A stretch of DNA of 64,000 nucleotides from Serripes groenlandicus (Eukaryota > Mollusca > Bivalvia > Cardiida > Cardiidae). The notes below the pieces were generated by a model. It was not told the DNA's origin. It made no database searches and saw nothing but the letters and a program-made list of their open reading frames with translations. The DNA lies in contig JASEVX010000007.1 of assembly GCA_031761405.1 (NCBI GenBank), positions 62,631,062 to 62,695,061 on the forward strand, in the 5' to 3' direction. Position numbers and translations under genes: made by a program. Below are positions 1 to 10,515 of the stretch, in pieces. Each line of letters starts with the position of its first letter. Within the stretch, counting starts at the first letter, position 1.

Positions 1-99
1 TCAATAATTAAACTTTCCCTTATAGAAATTTTCCCAAATTTTTACAAGATGTTTCCAACGTCGTCTGCTGCAGATTTGTTGTATGTGGGAAAGGGTTAA
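1..99 (+). mobile_element. M1 MITE, 3' part of a diverged copy cut by the window edge
   Basis: It ends with GTCGTCTGCTGCAGATTTG, then TGTATGTGGGAAAGGGTTAA, the terminus of the 'CACATAC' M1 subfamily. Confidence 0.7.
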
Positions 100-190
100 A
101 GAAATAATGGCCAAGCCAGGGTTCAATCTGAAACCCGAATATTAATAGCCCTCATCATTTTGGAGTGAGATATTGCAGCTTCAGACTAAC

Positions 191-420
191 TTAACCCTTT
201 CCCTCATACAACAATTCTACAGCAGACGACTTTGAACATATTTTGTCAAAACATAGAAAATCTCTTTAATTGAATGGATAACCTATGACTAAAAGTGGAA
301 AACATTGTTGCATAAGGAGAAATTGCACGTTTTGTGCAATTTCTTCTTTTGTCACTATGTTTTCAAAAAGCTGTCTGCTGTAGAGGCATCAGAAAGCGTC
401 TTTATGAGGGAAAGGGTTAA
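191..420 (+). mobile_element. M1 MITE, full length, TTAA-flanked
   Basis: This 230 bp copy starts TTAACCCTTTCCCTCATA and ends TATGAGGGAAAGGGTTAA. These inverted ends and the TTAA duplication are typical of piggyBac-type elements. A central hairpin is built from GAAATTGCAC and GTGCAATTTC. It has no coding capacity. The superfamily assignment is inferred. Confidence 0.85.
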
Positions 421-678
421 ATACACATGATGCCATAATATCACCTGATAGGCCATTTCTAATCTCTTCAATATGGGAAATATCTGAAAATAGTATTGGG
501 AAATCATAAACAAATGAGTGTGCTGATCATCTTTAAACATTTTCTTTTTAAAATGCATGTCATGTGAGAAAAGAAGAAATTGTTCATTTTGAGATGTTCG
601 ATACATGTATTAGTTACTCTCATGTTCTCACTTTGCTTTTACATAATGTGTTTAACAAATAATTGCATTATTAGTTAC

Positions 679-895
679 TTAAAATCCTTTCCCTCATACA
701 GATACTTTCATTATGCAATTATGACGACTTTTGAAAACATTGTGGAAAAAGGAAATATTGCTGACATCATAAATTAACAATTTTTCCTTTTGCCATAATA
801 TTTTCAACTCTTTCAAATAATTATACTTTCATTTGTAGATATTTTCATCATTTTTGCTTAGATATTTTCAAAGTCGTTTGCTGCAGATTTGATGT
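679..895 (-). mobile_element. M1 MITE, degenerate
   Basis: Decayed ends (TTAAAATCCTTTCCCTCATA) and internal M1 blocks (GAAAACATTGTGG, GTCGTTTGCTGCAG) in the right order. Confidence 0.6.
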
Positions 896-1030
896 ACGTC
901 CCGATATCTGAGAGCCAGCAGCTAAGTCGGTAACAATGCTAGCTGTCAATCCAAGAATTCTGAGTTTGAACTCGAGCTTAGTTAACATCTTTTCTGATGT
1001 TCAATAAAATTCAATGAGACTTCCGTCTTT

Positions 1031-1111
1031 TCAATAATTAGACTTTCCATTATAGAGATTTTCAATTATTTTGCAAAGATGTCTGCTGCAGATTTGTTGT
1101 ATGTGGGAAAG
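1031..1111 (+). mobile_element. M1 MITE tail abutting Death-domain exon 15
   Basis: The M1 3' part ends TGTATGTGGGAAAG just before exon 15. If the exon is not spliced here, this fragment supplies the C-terminal codons. Confidence 0.65.
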
Positions 1112-1121
1112 TAGTGAACAC

Positions 1122-1281
1122 CATAGTAATTGTACCTCCTTTATCTTGTGTTTGAGTTTCCCCTCCATGACTAGAGAATTTTCCACTTGACGAAAGCTAA
1201 CACCCATTAGTATGCATATCTTATACCATTCCGAGTCCATCTCAACTATCAGTTCATCTATCAGAGATTCTCTAAGAAATA
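1122..1281 (-). CDS. Exon 15: Death domain (C-terminal end uncertain)
   Basis: The acceptor is a strong tract ending TTTTTTCCTCAG; the two leading bases TA complete G of exon 14. The reading FLRESLIDELIVEMDSEWYK continues ICILMGVSFRQVENSLVMEG and KLKHKIKEVQLLW. The order W-x-x-(hydrophobic)-LMGVS-x-x-x-V, then a helix ending LLW, is that of a Death domain, with the W at the usual helix-5 position. Two donors are possible: GTGTTC inside the Trp codon (exon to 1122) or GTACAA (exon to 1136), which would lose LLW. Without splicing, the frame continues into an M1 fragment and stops after about 30 more residues. Helix 6 is not seen. Confidence 0.6.
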
Positions 1282-1349
1282 CTGAGGAAAAAAGAGAGTT
1301 CCATGTTTAATATTAGTCCAACCATATAAAAACTGAATTTAGGATTAAG

Positions 1350-1510
1350 GGTTCCAGAGGTCCAGATAGAAGGGGTGTATACCTCTTTTCCCCTCAATAT
1401 TTTTCATATTATCCAACCAAACCCTATGATGTGGGTACTCAAAAGAGTTGTCTCATTGAGACGATTATTATGAGTATGCACAACATAGAGCTAGAGGGTT
1501 AAATAAGAAT
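1350..1510 (-). mobile_element. M5 palindromic MITE, diverged
   Basis: The left end resembles AGAGGTCCAGATAGAAGG; the core palindrome is GTGGGTACTCAAAAG ... GAGTATGCACAACAT around TCATTGAGA. It lies 68 bp upstream of the acceptor of exon 15. Confidence 0.6.
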
Positions 1511-1880
1511 GTTAACAACATTTTTCTCAATATTTGCCTAGTGACCTAGTTTTTGACAGGACCTGACCCATATTCGGAATATCCAGGCAACATACTGACA
1601 GTTTCAACATGCTGTAGCCAAAAAGGTGGATTCCAGATTGTTAACAAAATGTTCCTTCAATTTGGCCCAGTGCCCTAGTTTTTGACCAGACCTGACCCAT
1701 ATTAGAACTTAGTCTAGATATTATCAAGGCAAATATTCTGACAAAGTTTCAACATGCAGAAGCCAAAAAGGCAGCTTCCAGAGGGTAAACAAGATAAAAT
1801 GTGACGACGGATGAATGACGGACAAAAGGCGAAGACAAAAACTCACCTTAAGCACTTCATGCTCTGGTGAGCTAAAAATT
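1511..1880 (+). repeat. Old interspersed repeat with 'GACCTAG' blocks
   Basis: Two loosely repeated blocks contain TGACCTAGTTTTTGAC and GACCTGACCCATATT. It ends ACTCACCTTAAGCACTTCAT ... GGTGAGCTAAAAA. The same family recurs at 15.1-15.6 and 24.7-25.4 kb. No coding content. Confidence 0.55.
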
Positions 1881-1904
1881 GTAAAGTCTCTATCAATAAA
1901 AGTA

Positions 1905-2050
1905 CAATTATTAAATAGATTTGAAAACATTGTTGGAAATGAATAGGATCCGTTGCACATAATCATTGTTAGCAATTTTTCATTTTGTCACAATGTTTCA
2001 AAGGTTGCCTGCTGCATATGCATCAGATTTGCTCCTGAATGTGAAAATGA
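1905..2050 (+). mobile_element. M1 MITE remnant
   Basis: Central and 3' M1 blocks are recognisable (GAAAACATTGTTGG, TTGTCACAATGTTTC, TGCCTGCTGCA) but ends are lost. Confidence 0.45.
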
Positions 2051-2397
2051 TTCAGTTATCATTTCATTCTCAAGAACTTTCTAAGGAATGTGAATAGTTA
2101 ACTCTTTATGACATAACTTGGTGTCAAAGGTTTTAAGTGACAACACAAGCTCACTTAAACCAGACCTAAAACTTATCAATAAGACGGGGCAAATGACAAG
2201 GTCACTATGATATTATTTTGGTGTAATATGGGCCAGACATTTAATTTGGGTCAAAGATCAAGGTCACAGCAACCTATATTTTGTTCATGACACTTATTCT
2301 TGCATTTTTCAATGCATTTTTCAATGCATTTTTCATAACAAATTTGGTAAATCTAGGTGCTATAGTTTAGGGAATATGGCCCAAACAATGTTTGTCT

Positions 2398-2627
2398 TTA
2401 ACCCTTTCCCTCATACGACAATTCTGCAGCAGACGACTTTGAACATATTTTGTCCAAAAGCAGGAAATCTCTATAATTGAATGGACAACTTATGACTAAA
2501 AGTGGAAAACATTGTGGCAAAAGGAGAAATTGCTTGTTTTGAGCAATTTCTTCTTTTGACACTATGTTTTCAAAAAGCTGTCTGCTGCAGAGGCGTCAGA
2601 AAGCGTCTATATGAGGGAAAGGGTTAA
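2398..2627 (+). mobile_element. M1 MITE, full length
   Basis: 230 bp with TTAA at both ends. The central stem is GAAATTGCTT/GAGCAATTTC, with one G:T wobble. Confidence 0.85.
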
Positions 2628-2865
2628 ATGGGATCCGACGTTAAGGTAAAGGTTACATTGACCCAATTTTTGCTATGTGACACAAGGCCTTCCAAAAATG
2701 TACCATCATATCAAATTTGGTAACTCTAGGTTCGACAGCATCGGAAATATGTTCCGACAAGTTTTTTCTTTGAAAAGGGTCAGAGATGCATACCCTATTT
2801 GGTAATTCTATGTGAAATACAGGAGATAACTAATTTTGGCCAGCAAAAGGTAGGTTGATGGGATT

Positions 2866-3098
2866 GATTGATTGATTGTTTGGTGCTTTAAGCTGCTGAA
2901 AACAATTTTTCAGTTATATCACAGCGTTTCCAGGGTAAGTTACCAGAGCAACTAGTCCATTATCCTGACACCAGTTAGTCAGTGGTAATGCTAACCCTCA
3001 ACCCTGAGCGCCAAGGTGGGCAGCCATTACTACCATTTCATAGTCTTTGGTATGTCCCGCCCGGGGATCACAGCTGGGACCAGGTTTAAAGGATGGAG
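2866..3098 (-). mobile_element. SINE-A (tRNA-headed), diverged
   Basis: In the minus direction: a worn tRNA-like head with CCCCGGGCGGG, a conserved middle (TGGTGTCAGGATAA), and the shared 3' domain 'gtgatataactgaaaaattg' ending in an (ATCA)n tail. Confidence 0.65.
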
Positions 3099-3142
3099 GG
3101 TACAGATGGGAGTTTAAAATTGTGAATCCTTATAGGATTTAC

Positions 3143-3377
3143 TTCACCCTTTCCCACACACAATAAATCTCCAGCAGATTACTTTTTAACTATAAAGGTA
3201 AATAAAGGACAAATATCTATCAATCAAAGTTCAATTATTGAATATACATGTAGTTGAAAACATCGTTACAAGAGGAGAAAATGCTCAATATGAGTAATTT
3301 CTCCTCTTGCCGCAATGTTTTTCAAAAGCCGTATGCTGCAGAGGCGTCAGAAAGTGTCTGTGAGTGGGAATGGGTTG
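3143..3377 (+). mobile_element. M1 MITE, diverged full-length copy
   Basis: It starts CACCCTTTCCCACACACA and ends GAGTGGGAATGGGTT; central stem AATGCTC/GAGTAATT. It ends 59 bp beyond the donor of exon 14. Confidence 0.7.
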
Positions 3378-3436
3378 AGAGTGTATCAATGGCAGCAAAT
3401 CAGTCAGTTCATGTTGAAAAAAGGATGAATTCTTAC

Positions 3437-4035
3437 CCATACTTTTAGCAGGACCTCTATCTGCATTATCTGAGATCATGTCCGGTCGAATCACGGTCTT
3501 TTCTCTAGCAAAATCTACCTTCATGATGTCTATGCTTTTTAACAAATCCTTTCTATTTTCTACAATATCATCTACATTCACAGAATTTCCACTCATAGAC
3601 GTATTGTCTGTTTTATACAAAAAAATGCGAGCACTGACTAGCGGTACATCGTCCGGTAATTCAAACATGACAGCACTATCACGTTTCGGATGATATCGTA
3701 ATATGTCCACTCTTTTGTTTTTCTTAGTCACTATATTGTCATAGAATACAACATTAAATGCTTGCTTAGGACTTGCAGAAAATGTGTCCATTGGTTCTTT
3801 CTGTTTCTGCTCAATGTATCCTTTTGAAGTCCAAACACTACGCCGGGATTCGATCATTGTCATTTCACAACATTCCATGACCATGTAGAACTTGTTTGTT
3901 TTCACTGATCTCCGTGTCATACATAAGAAACTGACGGTGAAGTCCTGACTCGACATCTGTTGGAATATATCATTGATCTCCTTGGATAACACTTCTTTCT
4001 TATAGGATGGAATAGCTTTTACGACAATAGCATGC
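3437..4035 (-). CDS. Exon 14: largest exon, UPA-like region and linker to the Death domain
   Basis: A 599 nt exon with acceptor AACTTTGTAG and donor GTAAGA. About 200 residues start HAIVVKAIPSYKKEVLSKEI and include NDIFQQMSSQDFTVSFLCMT, a strand YMVMECCEMTMIE, and RVDILRYHPKRDSAVMFELP. The first half is beta-rich and the C-terminal third (VENRKDLLKSIDIMKVDFAR) is helical and charged, like a linker. It ends with one base (G) that completes Val with TA of exon 15. Reading past the donor runs into M1-derived sequence. Confidence 0.8.
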
Positions 4036-4072
4036 CTACAAAGTTAAAAACATCAGCCAGTCATAAAATTAA

Positions 4073-4235
4073 CAATGTCCAACATACAATAAATTTGCAG
4101 AAGACGACCTTGAAAACATCTGGTTAAAAATATGAAAAATTAAGAAACTATAAATTCTGAAAAGAGTTGATAATATTGTGGCAAAAGGAGAAATTAATTA
4201 TTTGAGCTGCACAGACGTCAGAAAACGTCATAACT
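4073..4235 (+). mobile_element. M1 MITE remnant
   Basis: Decayed M1 pieces (AACATACAATAAATTTGCAG, GTGGCAAAAGGAGAAATT), starting about 37 bp upstream of the acceptor of exon 14. Confidence 0.45.
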
Positions 4236-4371
4236 GGCCATAATTCTTCAACAAAGACTGTTAGGAGATTGCAAACAGGGAATATAAGGATATGACTACA
4301 CAGAGATGTAAGCTGATCTATTTCTCGTCAGACCACTTAATCCAAGGTTTTTGTGTGTCTTTTTAAGATTT

Positions 4372-4621
4372 TTGTTTGTGTGGTGTTTTATGCCACTTTT
4401 AATTTTTTAATTATAGTATTTCCTGGGTAAGTTACAAGTACAATTGGTTCATTTATCCTGACACCAGTGAGTCAGTAGAACTGCTAACCCCACAAACCCA
4501 ATAAAGAAAAGCCACATTACTACCATTTTTAAAGCCTTTATTAAGACCCGACTGGGGATGGAACCCGCGACTTCCCACATCCGAGGCAAACACAGTCTAC
4601 CACTTCACCACCGAGACGGTT
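4372..4621 (-). mobile_element. SINE-A
   Basis: A complete but aged copy. The minus-strand head carries a tRNA-like A box next to ACCGTCTCGGTGGTGAAGTGG; the middle CTGGTGTCAGGATAA and the 3' tail are present. Confidence 0.7.
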
Positions 4622-4832
4622 TGTTTTTTATACGATGTGCTTCACGTATGAAGACAAATTTGTCAATAACAGCTACTACACTGTTATACCTTCACCGAAT
4701 TTTTTTTTTTTTGAGATGCCTCAAACATAAAAACTAGAGGACGATGTATATATAGGTCCTGTATCGTTCACCTGATTTATTAGAACTTCAATTATAGTTT
4801 TTACTTTATAACAAGCAAATTCAGAGAATTAT

Positions 4833-5091
4833 GGTCCCCCGCTTTGGGGGTCTTATTGGTTGGGTTGCAACGGTCAAAGGTCAGGGTCAAGGTCACAAGG
4901 TCAAAAAAATTGGTATTGATGGAAAGGGGTTGTCACAAGGAATACACATGTGAAATATGAAAGCAGTACCTATTACGGTTCAGAAGTTATGACCAAGGTT
5001 AAAGTTTTTGTGACAGCGTGACGGAGGGACTGACGGACTGACGAATGAGATTTAATGTCCCCGACGTTTTACTTCGTAAAGCGGGGGACAA
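4833..5091 (+). mobile_element. Non-autonomous element with GTCCCCCGCTTT inverted ends
   Basis: Ends GGTCCCCCGCTTTGGGGG and GTAAAGCGGGGGACA form inverted repeats about 260 bp apart. The interior has GGTCAAAGGTCAGGGTCAAG-type strings and no ORF. Confidence 0.6.
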
Positions 5092-5099
5092 ATATAAGA

Positions 5100-5940
5100 A
5101 AACCACCCCTGTAGGTCATGTTTTTTAACTGAATGGGATTTTTTTTAACAAACTTTGTAGAGGGTCATCCAAGAAACATTTGTGCCATATTCTTTTAAAA
5201 TACACCGGTTCTTTAGGAACAGAACATTTTTAAAGCGTTAAATTTATACATACAAGAAAAGCTATGGCCAGCCCCCTAGTGGCCATGTTTTCCAATGGAT
5301 CAGAGGAACACTTGTGCAAAATAATGTTCAAATCAGGCCAGATCTTTTGTACAAGAAGATTTAAGTCTTTTTCACTACATACATACATTTTGGATATGAG
5401 TCACCCAAGAAACATTTGTTTCTAACTATTTTCAAATCAGGCCAGTACTTTTGGACAAGAAGACTTTTAAAGCTTTAACCCTATGCATATAAGGACAACT
5501 TAAGCCTAACTTTGTGCATTGTTATGTACAAGTTTTTCATCCGATTTGGAATATTGTCAGTCAAGAAACAGTTGTGCCAAATCACTTTCAAATCAGGCAT
5601 ATACATACTTTTGGAAAAGAATACTTTAAATGTTTTACTCTATACATGTAAGAAAAACAAATTCTGCCCCTTGGCAGCCATGTTTTTCAATGGATCAAGC
5701 TAATTTGAAGAATCTTTGTAGAAGAAATATTTGTGCCAAATTATTTTAATTCAAGCTGGTATTTTTGGACAAGAATAGTTTTAAGGTTTTTCCTTTTGTG
5801 TGCTAACCTGTGTTTTTCATGGTATTTATCAAGTCATTGAACAAACTTGTAAGAAGATTAAGTGACATTAAAATGTAATAATTTTGAAATCGATCAATAA
5901 GTTTAGAAAAGAAGTTGTTTGGAGGTTTAAAAGGATCAGA
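5100..5940 (+). repeat. Degenerate interspersed repeat, loosely tandem
   Basis: Blocks of roughly 200 bp recur with AAGAAACATTTGTGCC, AAATCAGGCCAGTA and TTGGACAAGAAGACTTT. The same family appears near 22.4-23.1 kb and 29.7-30.3 kb. No protein signature. Confidence 0.5.
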
Positions 5941-6030
5941 CAAATAGACTACGACGGACTGCAAGTGATGGCAATCATCACTTGAGCGCTAAAAGTCATG
6001 TAAATATTGTAATTTATCTTGATGAATAAA

Positions 6031-6438
6031 CAAGAGGGCCATGATGGCCATGGATCGCTCACCTGATTTTTTCTTTTTCACTTTAGCCATATAAGCCCTG
6101 CCCCCTGGCGGCCATAGTTTCTGACCAATCAACTTGGCTTGAAGGAATAGAGGGTCACCCTAGGAACATTTCTACAACTTTTTTTGAAAATCTGCCCACC
6201 AGTTTGGAAGAAGAAGAATTTTGAAGTTTTTTTCATTTCATTGCCATGGAAACCAGAATTCTGCATGGATCCCAAACATTTGAAGGAATTCTGGTGAGGT
6301 GATTGAGAGGATGCTTTCTGTGAAGTTTCATCCCAACTGACCCATTGGTTACTGAGGAGAAGAAGTTGCCACACGCCGCACGACGGACAAATAGCGATCA
6401 CAATAACTCACCTTGAGCAGAGCTCAGGTGAGCTAAAA
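6031..6438 (+). mobile_element. Non-autonomous repeat 'CAAGAGGGCC ... CAGGTGAGCTAAAAA'
   Basis: It opens CAAGAGGGCCATGATGGCC with TCGCTCACCTGA and closes CTCACCTTGAGC ... CTCAGGTGAGCTAAAAA. CTCACCTGA and TCAGGTGAG are inverted. A decayed relative follows at about 6970-7500. Confidence 0.55.
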
Positions 6439-6729
6439 ACATATGTTGAACCCAGTTCATGTAACAGACAAACCTTGACACCTTTTTAGCTTATGATTCC
6501 TGAAAACAATTACGTGAAAAAGACATGTTTTCACAAAACATGCAATTTCTCCATTTCAAACAATGTTTTCAACGTTTACTTCCAAGTTTTCAGTTAAAAA
6601 CTAACCTCACAGGTATTTTGGTGGCAGACAACTATAAGGGGTCATATGAAGTATACAAATACACTCAGTAACACTGTTCACTAGACAAAACACTCAAAAC
6701 TATAACCCAAAAGAGTTGAGGCAACTTAC

Positions 6730-6878
6730 ATTGGAAATTCCTTTGTATTGAATGAAACAGTTGTGTCGGATTGGGTTAGAAAATTGTCGACCACTTGCCA
6801 GTCTTGATTCTCATCCAACTTGGTAAGAACTACAACCTTTGAGTTTATCTCTTGACCATAGTCATCCGGTATAGGCAG
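6730..6878 (-). CDS. Exon 13: start of the UPA-like segment
   Basis: A 149 nt exon with acceptor TTTTACAATTACAG and donor GTAAGT. It reads LPIPDDYGQEINSKVVVLTK then LDENQDWQVVDNFLTQSD and further beta strands. The pattern LPIP, then a hydrophobic strand, then D-x-W-x-x-V is seen after ZU5 domains in DTHD1/ankyrin-like proteins. It ends with two bases (AT) completed by G of exon 14 to give Met. Confidence 0.8.
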
Positions 6879-6969
6879 CTGTAATTGTAAAACATGACCA
6901 CATACTTTGTTTTAATTCATTAATCATTTCCAATATATACAGACGATTTCTGACGATTTTTGAAAACAT

Positions 6970-7500
6970 TGTGGCAAGAGGAACAAGAGGCCGAAGAGTG
7001 CCAGTATCGCTCCACTTCTTCGAGGCAAAAATTAAATCACTATAGCTATAAACCGCATAACAGCTCATCCCCTGGTGTCCATGTTTTTTACTCATCAATT
7101 TGGCTTGAAGGAATCTCTTAGACGGTCATCACAGGAACATTTCTACAAAAAAATTCGAAGGATTTTTAGAGTTTTCTCTATAGCCTGGCTGCTGTTTTTT
7201 ACCAATTAACATGGCTTGAAGGAAGCTGGAACATCCTAGGGATCATATCTACACAATTATTTGAAAATTGACCAAATGGTAAATTTAAAGTCACTAAAGG
7301 CTATTAAAGGCAAAACCCCAGGCAGCAATGGTTTTTTTTTACCAATACACCTTGAAGAAATATGGGGGCACCCAAGGAACATTACTACAAACTTATTTCA
7401 GAGGAGATTTTTTCACAATAGCCATATTAAGCAAAACAGCCCTGCACCCTTGGGACTTTAAGGAATCTCAAACCAATGAACAATCTACAAAATAATTTGA
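6970..7500 (+). repeat. Degenerate relative of the 6031 repeat
   Basis: AACAAGAGGCCGAAGAGTGCC, TCAATTTGGCTTGAAGGAAT and GGAACATTTCTACAA strings match the neighbouring element in order. No gene seen. Confidence 0.4.
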
Positions 7501-7714
7501 CGTTACCAACCAACCAGAGGAGGAGACTTTTAAAATTGTCTGCTGCAGTTTTGTTGTACGTGAGAAAGGGGAAATTACTGCATCTACTCAAAAACAGATA
7601 AGCAGATAACTTTGATCAATATTGTGAGAAGAGAAGAAATTGCTCATCATCCGCATTATCTACTTTTTCATCAATGTTTTCTACTCTTTTTAAGATTCAT
7701 ACATTCACTAAATA

Positions 7715-7968
7715 TTAACCCTTTCCCTCATACAACAATTCTGCAGCAGACGACTTTGAACGTATTTTGTCAAAACATAGAAAATCTCCATAATTGAATG
7801 GGTAACCTTTGACTAAAAGTGGAAAACATTGTGTCAAAAGGAGAAATTGCACGTTTTGTGCAATTTCTTCTTTAGTCACTATGTTTTCAAAAGAGATATT
7901 CAATATTTGTCCCACAACCTTTTTATAGTCGTCTATTGCAGATTTGTTGTATGTGGAAAAAGGTTTAA
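7715..7968 (+). mobile_element. M1 MITE, chimeric copy
   Basis: The 5' two thirds are a young M1 (TTAACCCTTTCCCTCATA, stem GCAC/GTGC). The 3' part switches to an older M1 subfamily ending TATGTGGAAAAAGGTTTAA, consistent with recombination or insertion into an older copy. Confidence 0.65.
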
Positions 7969-8195
7969 CCCTTTCCCACATACAGACGCTTTTTGAAGCC
8001 TCTGCAGTAGACAACTTTTGAAAACCTTGTAACAAAAAGGATTTTTTTTTCAAAACGAGCAATTTCTCCATTTGCCACAACGATTTCAACTTTTCTCAGT
8101 AATTTAACTTTCATTTATAGATATTTTCTGTGCTTTTGTCTAGGTATTTTGTCTAAGTCATCTGCAGATTTGTTGTATGTGGATACAGGTAAATT
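7965..8195 (-). mobile_element. M1 MITE, head-to-tail with the preceding copy
   Basis: It starts at the TTAA that ends the previous element (TTAACCCTTTCCCACATA) and continues through a decayed M1 body to TTGTATGTGGATACAGG. Confidence 0.6.
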
Positions 8196-8331
8196 CCTTT
8201 CCCTGATACAGAAATGTTCTGCCACATGTATCACTATGAAAAACTTTTTATTTTGATTGTTAAAAATAACCTTTTTTTAATTTTACAGAAATCATTTCTT
8301 ATGATCTTATTTTAGATTATCCTTTTACATA

Positions 8332-8561
8332 TTAACCCTTTCCCACATACAGCAAATCTGCAGCAGACGACTTTGAAAATGTCTACTAAAAAATATGGAA
8401 AGTCTCTATAATTGTAGGTATAATTACTGAAAAAAAGTTGAAAACATTGTATCAAAAGAAGAAATTGCTCGTTTTGAGCAATTTCTCCTTTTGTCATGAT
8501 GTTTTCAATAGTAGTCTGCTGCAGATGCGTCAAAATGCGTCTATGGGTGGGAAAGGGTTAA
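8332..8561 (+). mobile_element. M1 MITE, full length ('CACATAC' subfamily)
   Basis: 230 bp, TTAA both sides, ends TTAACCCTTTCCCACATA and GGTGGGAAAGGGTTAA. Central stem GCTC/GAGC. Confidence 0.8.
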
Positions 8562-8624
8562 CTTGCATTTATATACAAATTTACAATATATACATACACT
8601 TCCCATTCCCACTTGTAGATTCAT

Positions 8625-8802
8625 TCTAATGCATCTGCAGCAGACACATTGTTAAAACATTGTGGCAAAACGAGAAAACGCTCAAAACAAGCAATTTCTC
8701 CATTTGCCACAACGTTATTCAACTCTATTCAATGATAAAACTCCCATCTATGGAGACTTTTTCATGTTTTTTGCCAGTCTGTTGTATGTGGGAAATGGTT
8801 AA
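8625..8802 (-). mobile_element. M1 MITE, diverged, sharing TTAA with the next copy
   Basis: M1 body blocks end TATGTGGGAAATGGTTAA. The final TTAA is also the first TTAA of the 8799-9029 copy. Confidence 0.6.
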
Positions 8803-9029
8803 CCCTTTCCCTCATACGACAATTCTGCAGCAGACGACTTTGAACACATTTTGTCAAAAAGTAGAAGATCTCTATAATTGAATGGATAACCTATGACTAA
8901 AAGTGGAAAACATTGTGGCAAAAGGAGAAACTGCTCGTTCTGAGAAATTTCTTCTTTTGTCACTATGTTTTCAAAAAGCCGTCTGCTGCAGAGGCGTCAG
9001 AAAGCGTCAGATATGAGGGAAAGGGTTAA
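8799..9029 (+). mobile_element. M1 MITE, full length, next to exon 12
   Basis: TTAA-bounded copy that ends 21 bp beyond the donor of exon 12. Central stem slightly decayed (GCTC/GAGA). Confidence 0.85.
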
Positions 9030-9050
9030 GTATACAGTAATGTCACATAC

Positions 9051-9161
9051 CTCAACAGTAATAGGTTTTGTTGGTAGAAAAGACGTCTGTAATTTATAGA
9101 AGGGTGTAGAAGACAGCACTTGGTTTTCTTCTATCTCTGTATCATCGGATGGCTCTATAAC
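9051..9161 (-). CDS. Exon 12: ZU5-like second half
   Basis: A 111 nt, phase 0/0 exon with acceptor CTTTGTTACAG and donor GTATGT. It reads VIEPSDDTEIEENQVLSSTP then FYKLQTSFLPTKPITVE. The closing KPITVE joins directly to LPIP of exon 13, giving the 'KPITVELPIP' strand typical of ZU5/UPA modules. MITEs bracket it closely: M1 ends 21 bp beyond its donor and M5 begins 6 bp before its acceptor. Confidence 0.8.
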
Positions 9162-9167
9162 CTGTAA

Positions 9168-9362
9168 CAAAGGTCCATATAAGGAGGGGTAAACAGCTGT
9201 TTTCCCCACAATATCTGTCTTATCATCCAAGCAAATTCTATGTTGTGGGTACTCAACAGAATCGTCTCATTGAGACAATACTTTTGAGTAACCCACAACT
9301 TAAGGTTAGAGGGTCAAATAAGGATTTTAGAACATGCAAAACGCCACTTATCTAGAGCTTTG
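9168..9362 (-). mobile_element. M5 palindromic MITE next to the exon 12 acceptor
   Basis: The core palindrome is GTTGTGGGTACTCAACAG ... ACTTTTGAGTAACCCACAAC. The right end CTTATCTAGAGCTTTGA is inverted relative to the left end. It begins 6 bp upstream of the acceptor, so its pyrimidine-rich strand forms the acceptor tract. Confidence 0.7.
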
Positions 9363-9387
9363 ACCTGTAACACAGTAGATTAACCTG

Positions 9388-9642
9388 ATTGATTGTTTGG
9401 TGTTTAACACCGCTTGCAACAATTTTTCAGTTATTTCATGTTGTTTATGTGGTAAGTTACCAGCACTACTGGTCCGTTTATCCTGACACCAGCAAGTCAG
9501 TCGTAATGCTTATCCCGCAACCTGAGCACCAAGGAGAGCAGCCATTACTACCATCTTTGGTATGAATTGACTGTGGATGGAAAGAAACCTGCAACCTCCT
9601 GCACCCGAGGCGGATGCTTAAACACTACACCACCGAGGCGGC
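9388..9642 (-). mobile_element. SINE-A, nearly complete
   Basis: The minus-strand head reads CCGCCTCGGTGGTGTAGTG and GCCTCGGGTGCAGGAGG (tRNA-like A box and stem); the middle and the 3' domain with an (AATC) tail are present. Confidence 0.75.
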
Positions 9643-9644
9643 AG

Positions 9645-9865
9645 ATTAACCCATTCCAACATAAAGACACTTTTTGATGCCTCAGAGATGACAACTCTTT
9701 AAAACATTGTGGCTAAAGGAGAAATTGCTCACAATTAGCAATTTCAATTTTGCCACAATGTTTTTAACTCTATTCAAGCAGACAACTCTAGTCTATCTAT
9801 GGTAAATATCAAAACTCCTTTCTTACATATAACACATCTGCAGTAGACGACTTAGAAAAATTGAA
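9645..9865 (-). mobile_element. M1 MITE, degenerate
   Basis: TTAACCCATTCCAACATA start, AACATTGTGGCTAAAGGAG and a weak central stem (GCTCACAATTAGC). Confidence 0.55.
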
Positions 9866-10293
9866 GACAAAAGTAAGGATGAAAGGGAATAATATGATAT
9901 TATGAGACATATTTAATCAATAAATCTAAAGTTTGGTTATTTTTGTATTGTAGACACCAATCTATCGATTTACAGAAAGAAAACACGTATTCATGTACAA
10001 AATCATCCATGCGGAACAGTAGTTGCAAAAATAGCCTATGTGCTCGCGTTCCTCGTGCACGGCATGGTAGTTGTCGTATTCGGTAGGAATGTATTCTTCG
10101 TGGATTGTCTTTTATGAAAAACATTAAGTATAGCGAGAATGAGCATTGCAGAACGCCCTCAAGTCGTCGGAATGATTCGTGCCGGCACCCCCATCAGACA
10201 AATATGTTACGTGTCGTTCTAAAAGTTGCAGTATTTTTTATTATTTGTTATTAAGTGCAAAATATTGACAGAAACATGTTTTTTTCTATCAAA

Positions 10294-10515
10294 TGGCCTG
10301 CACAAAGTCCGGATTTTAATCCGATCGAGCACGTGTTGGACCTATTGAAGGGCAAGGTGCGTGCCCAACTGCTGTAACCAAATCTCAGGGAGCTCACATG
10401 TGTTATTCATCAGATGTAGGCGGCTATTCCACAACAGTATCTTCACAGATACATTATATCAATGAGGACAATGTGCCTTGCTGTAATTGCCGCAACAGGT
10501 GGACAAACTAAGTAT
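10294..10515 (+). pseudogene. Tc1-family transposase, C-terminal remnant
   Basis: The frame reads WPAQSPDFNPIEHVLDLLKG (10294 onward), the C-terminal catalytic block of Tc1/mariner transposases with the last acidic residue in NPIE. A stop follows at 10375. The same frame continues PNLRELTCVIHQM, a second stop, then IPQQYLHRYIISMRTMCLAV and IAATGGQTKY, all expected Tc1 motifs. The N-terminal part and inverted ends are not recognisable, so this is a dead fragment in the intron between exons 11 and 12. Confidence 0.85.

Noticed and set aside
9900..10124. 74-codon minus-strand ORF beside the Tc1 remnant
   Set aside because: It does not match a Tc1 motif in either strand as far as I can see.
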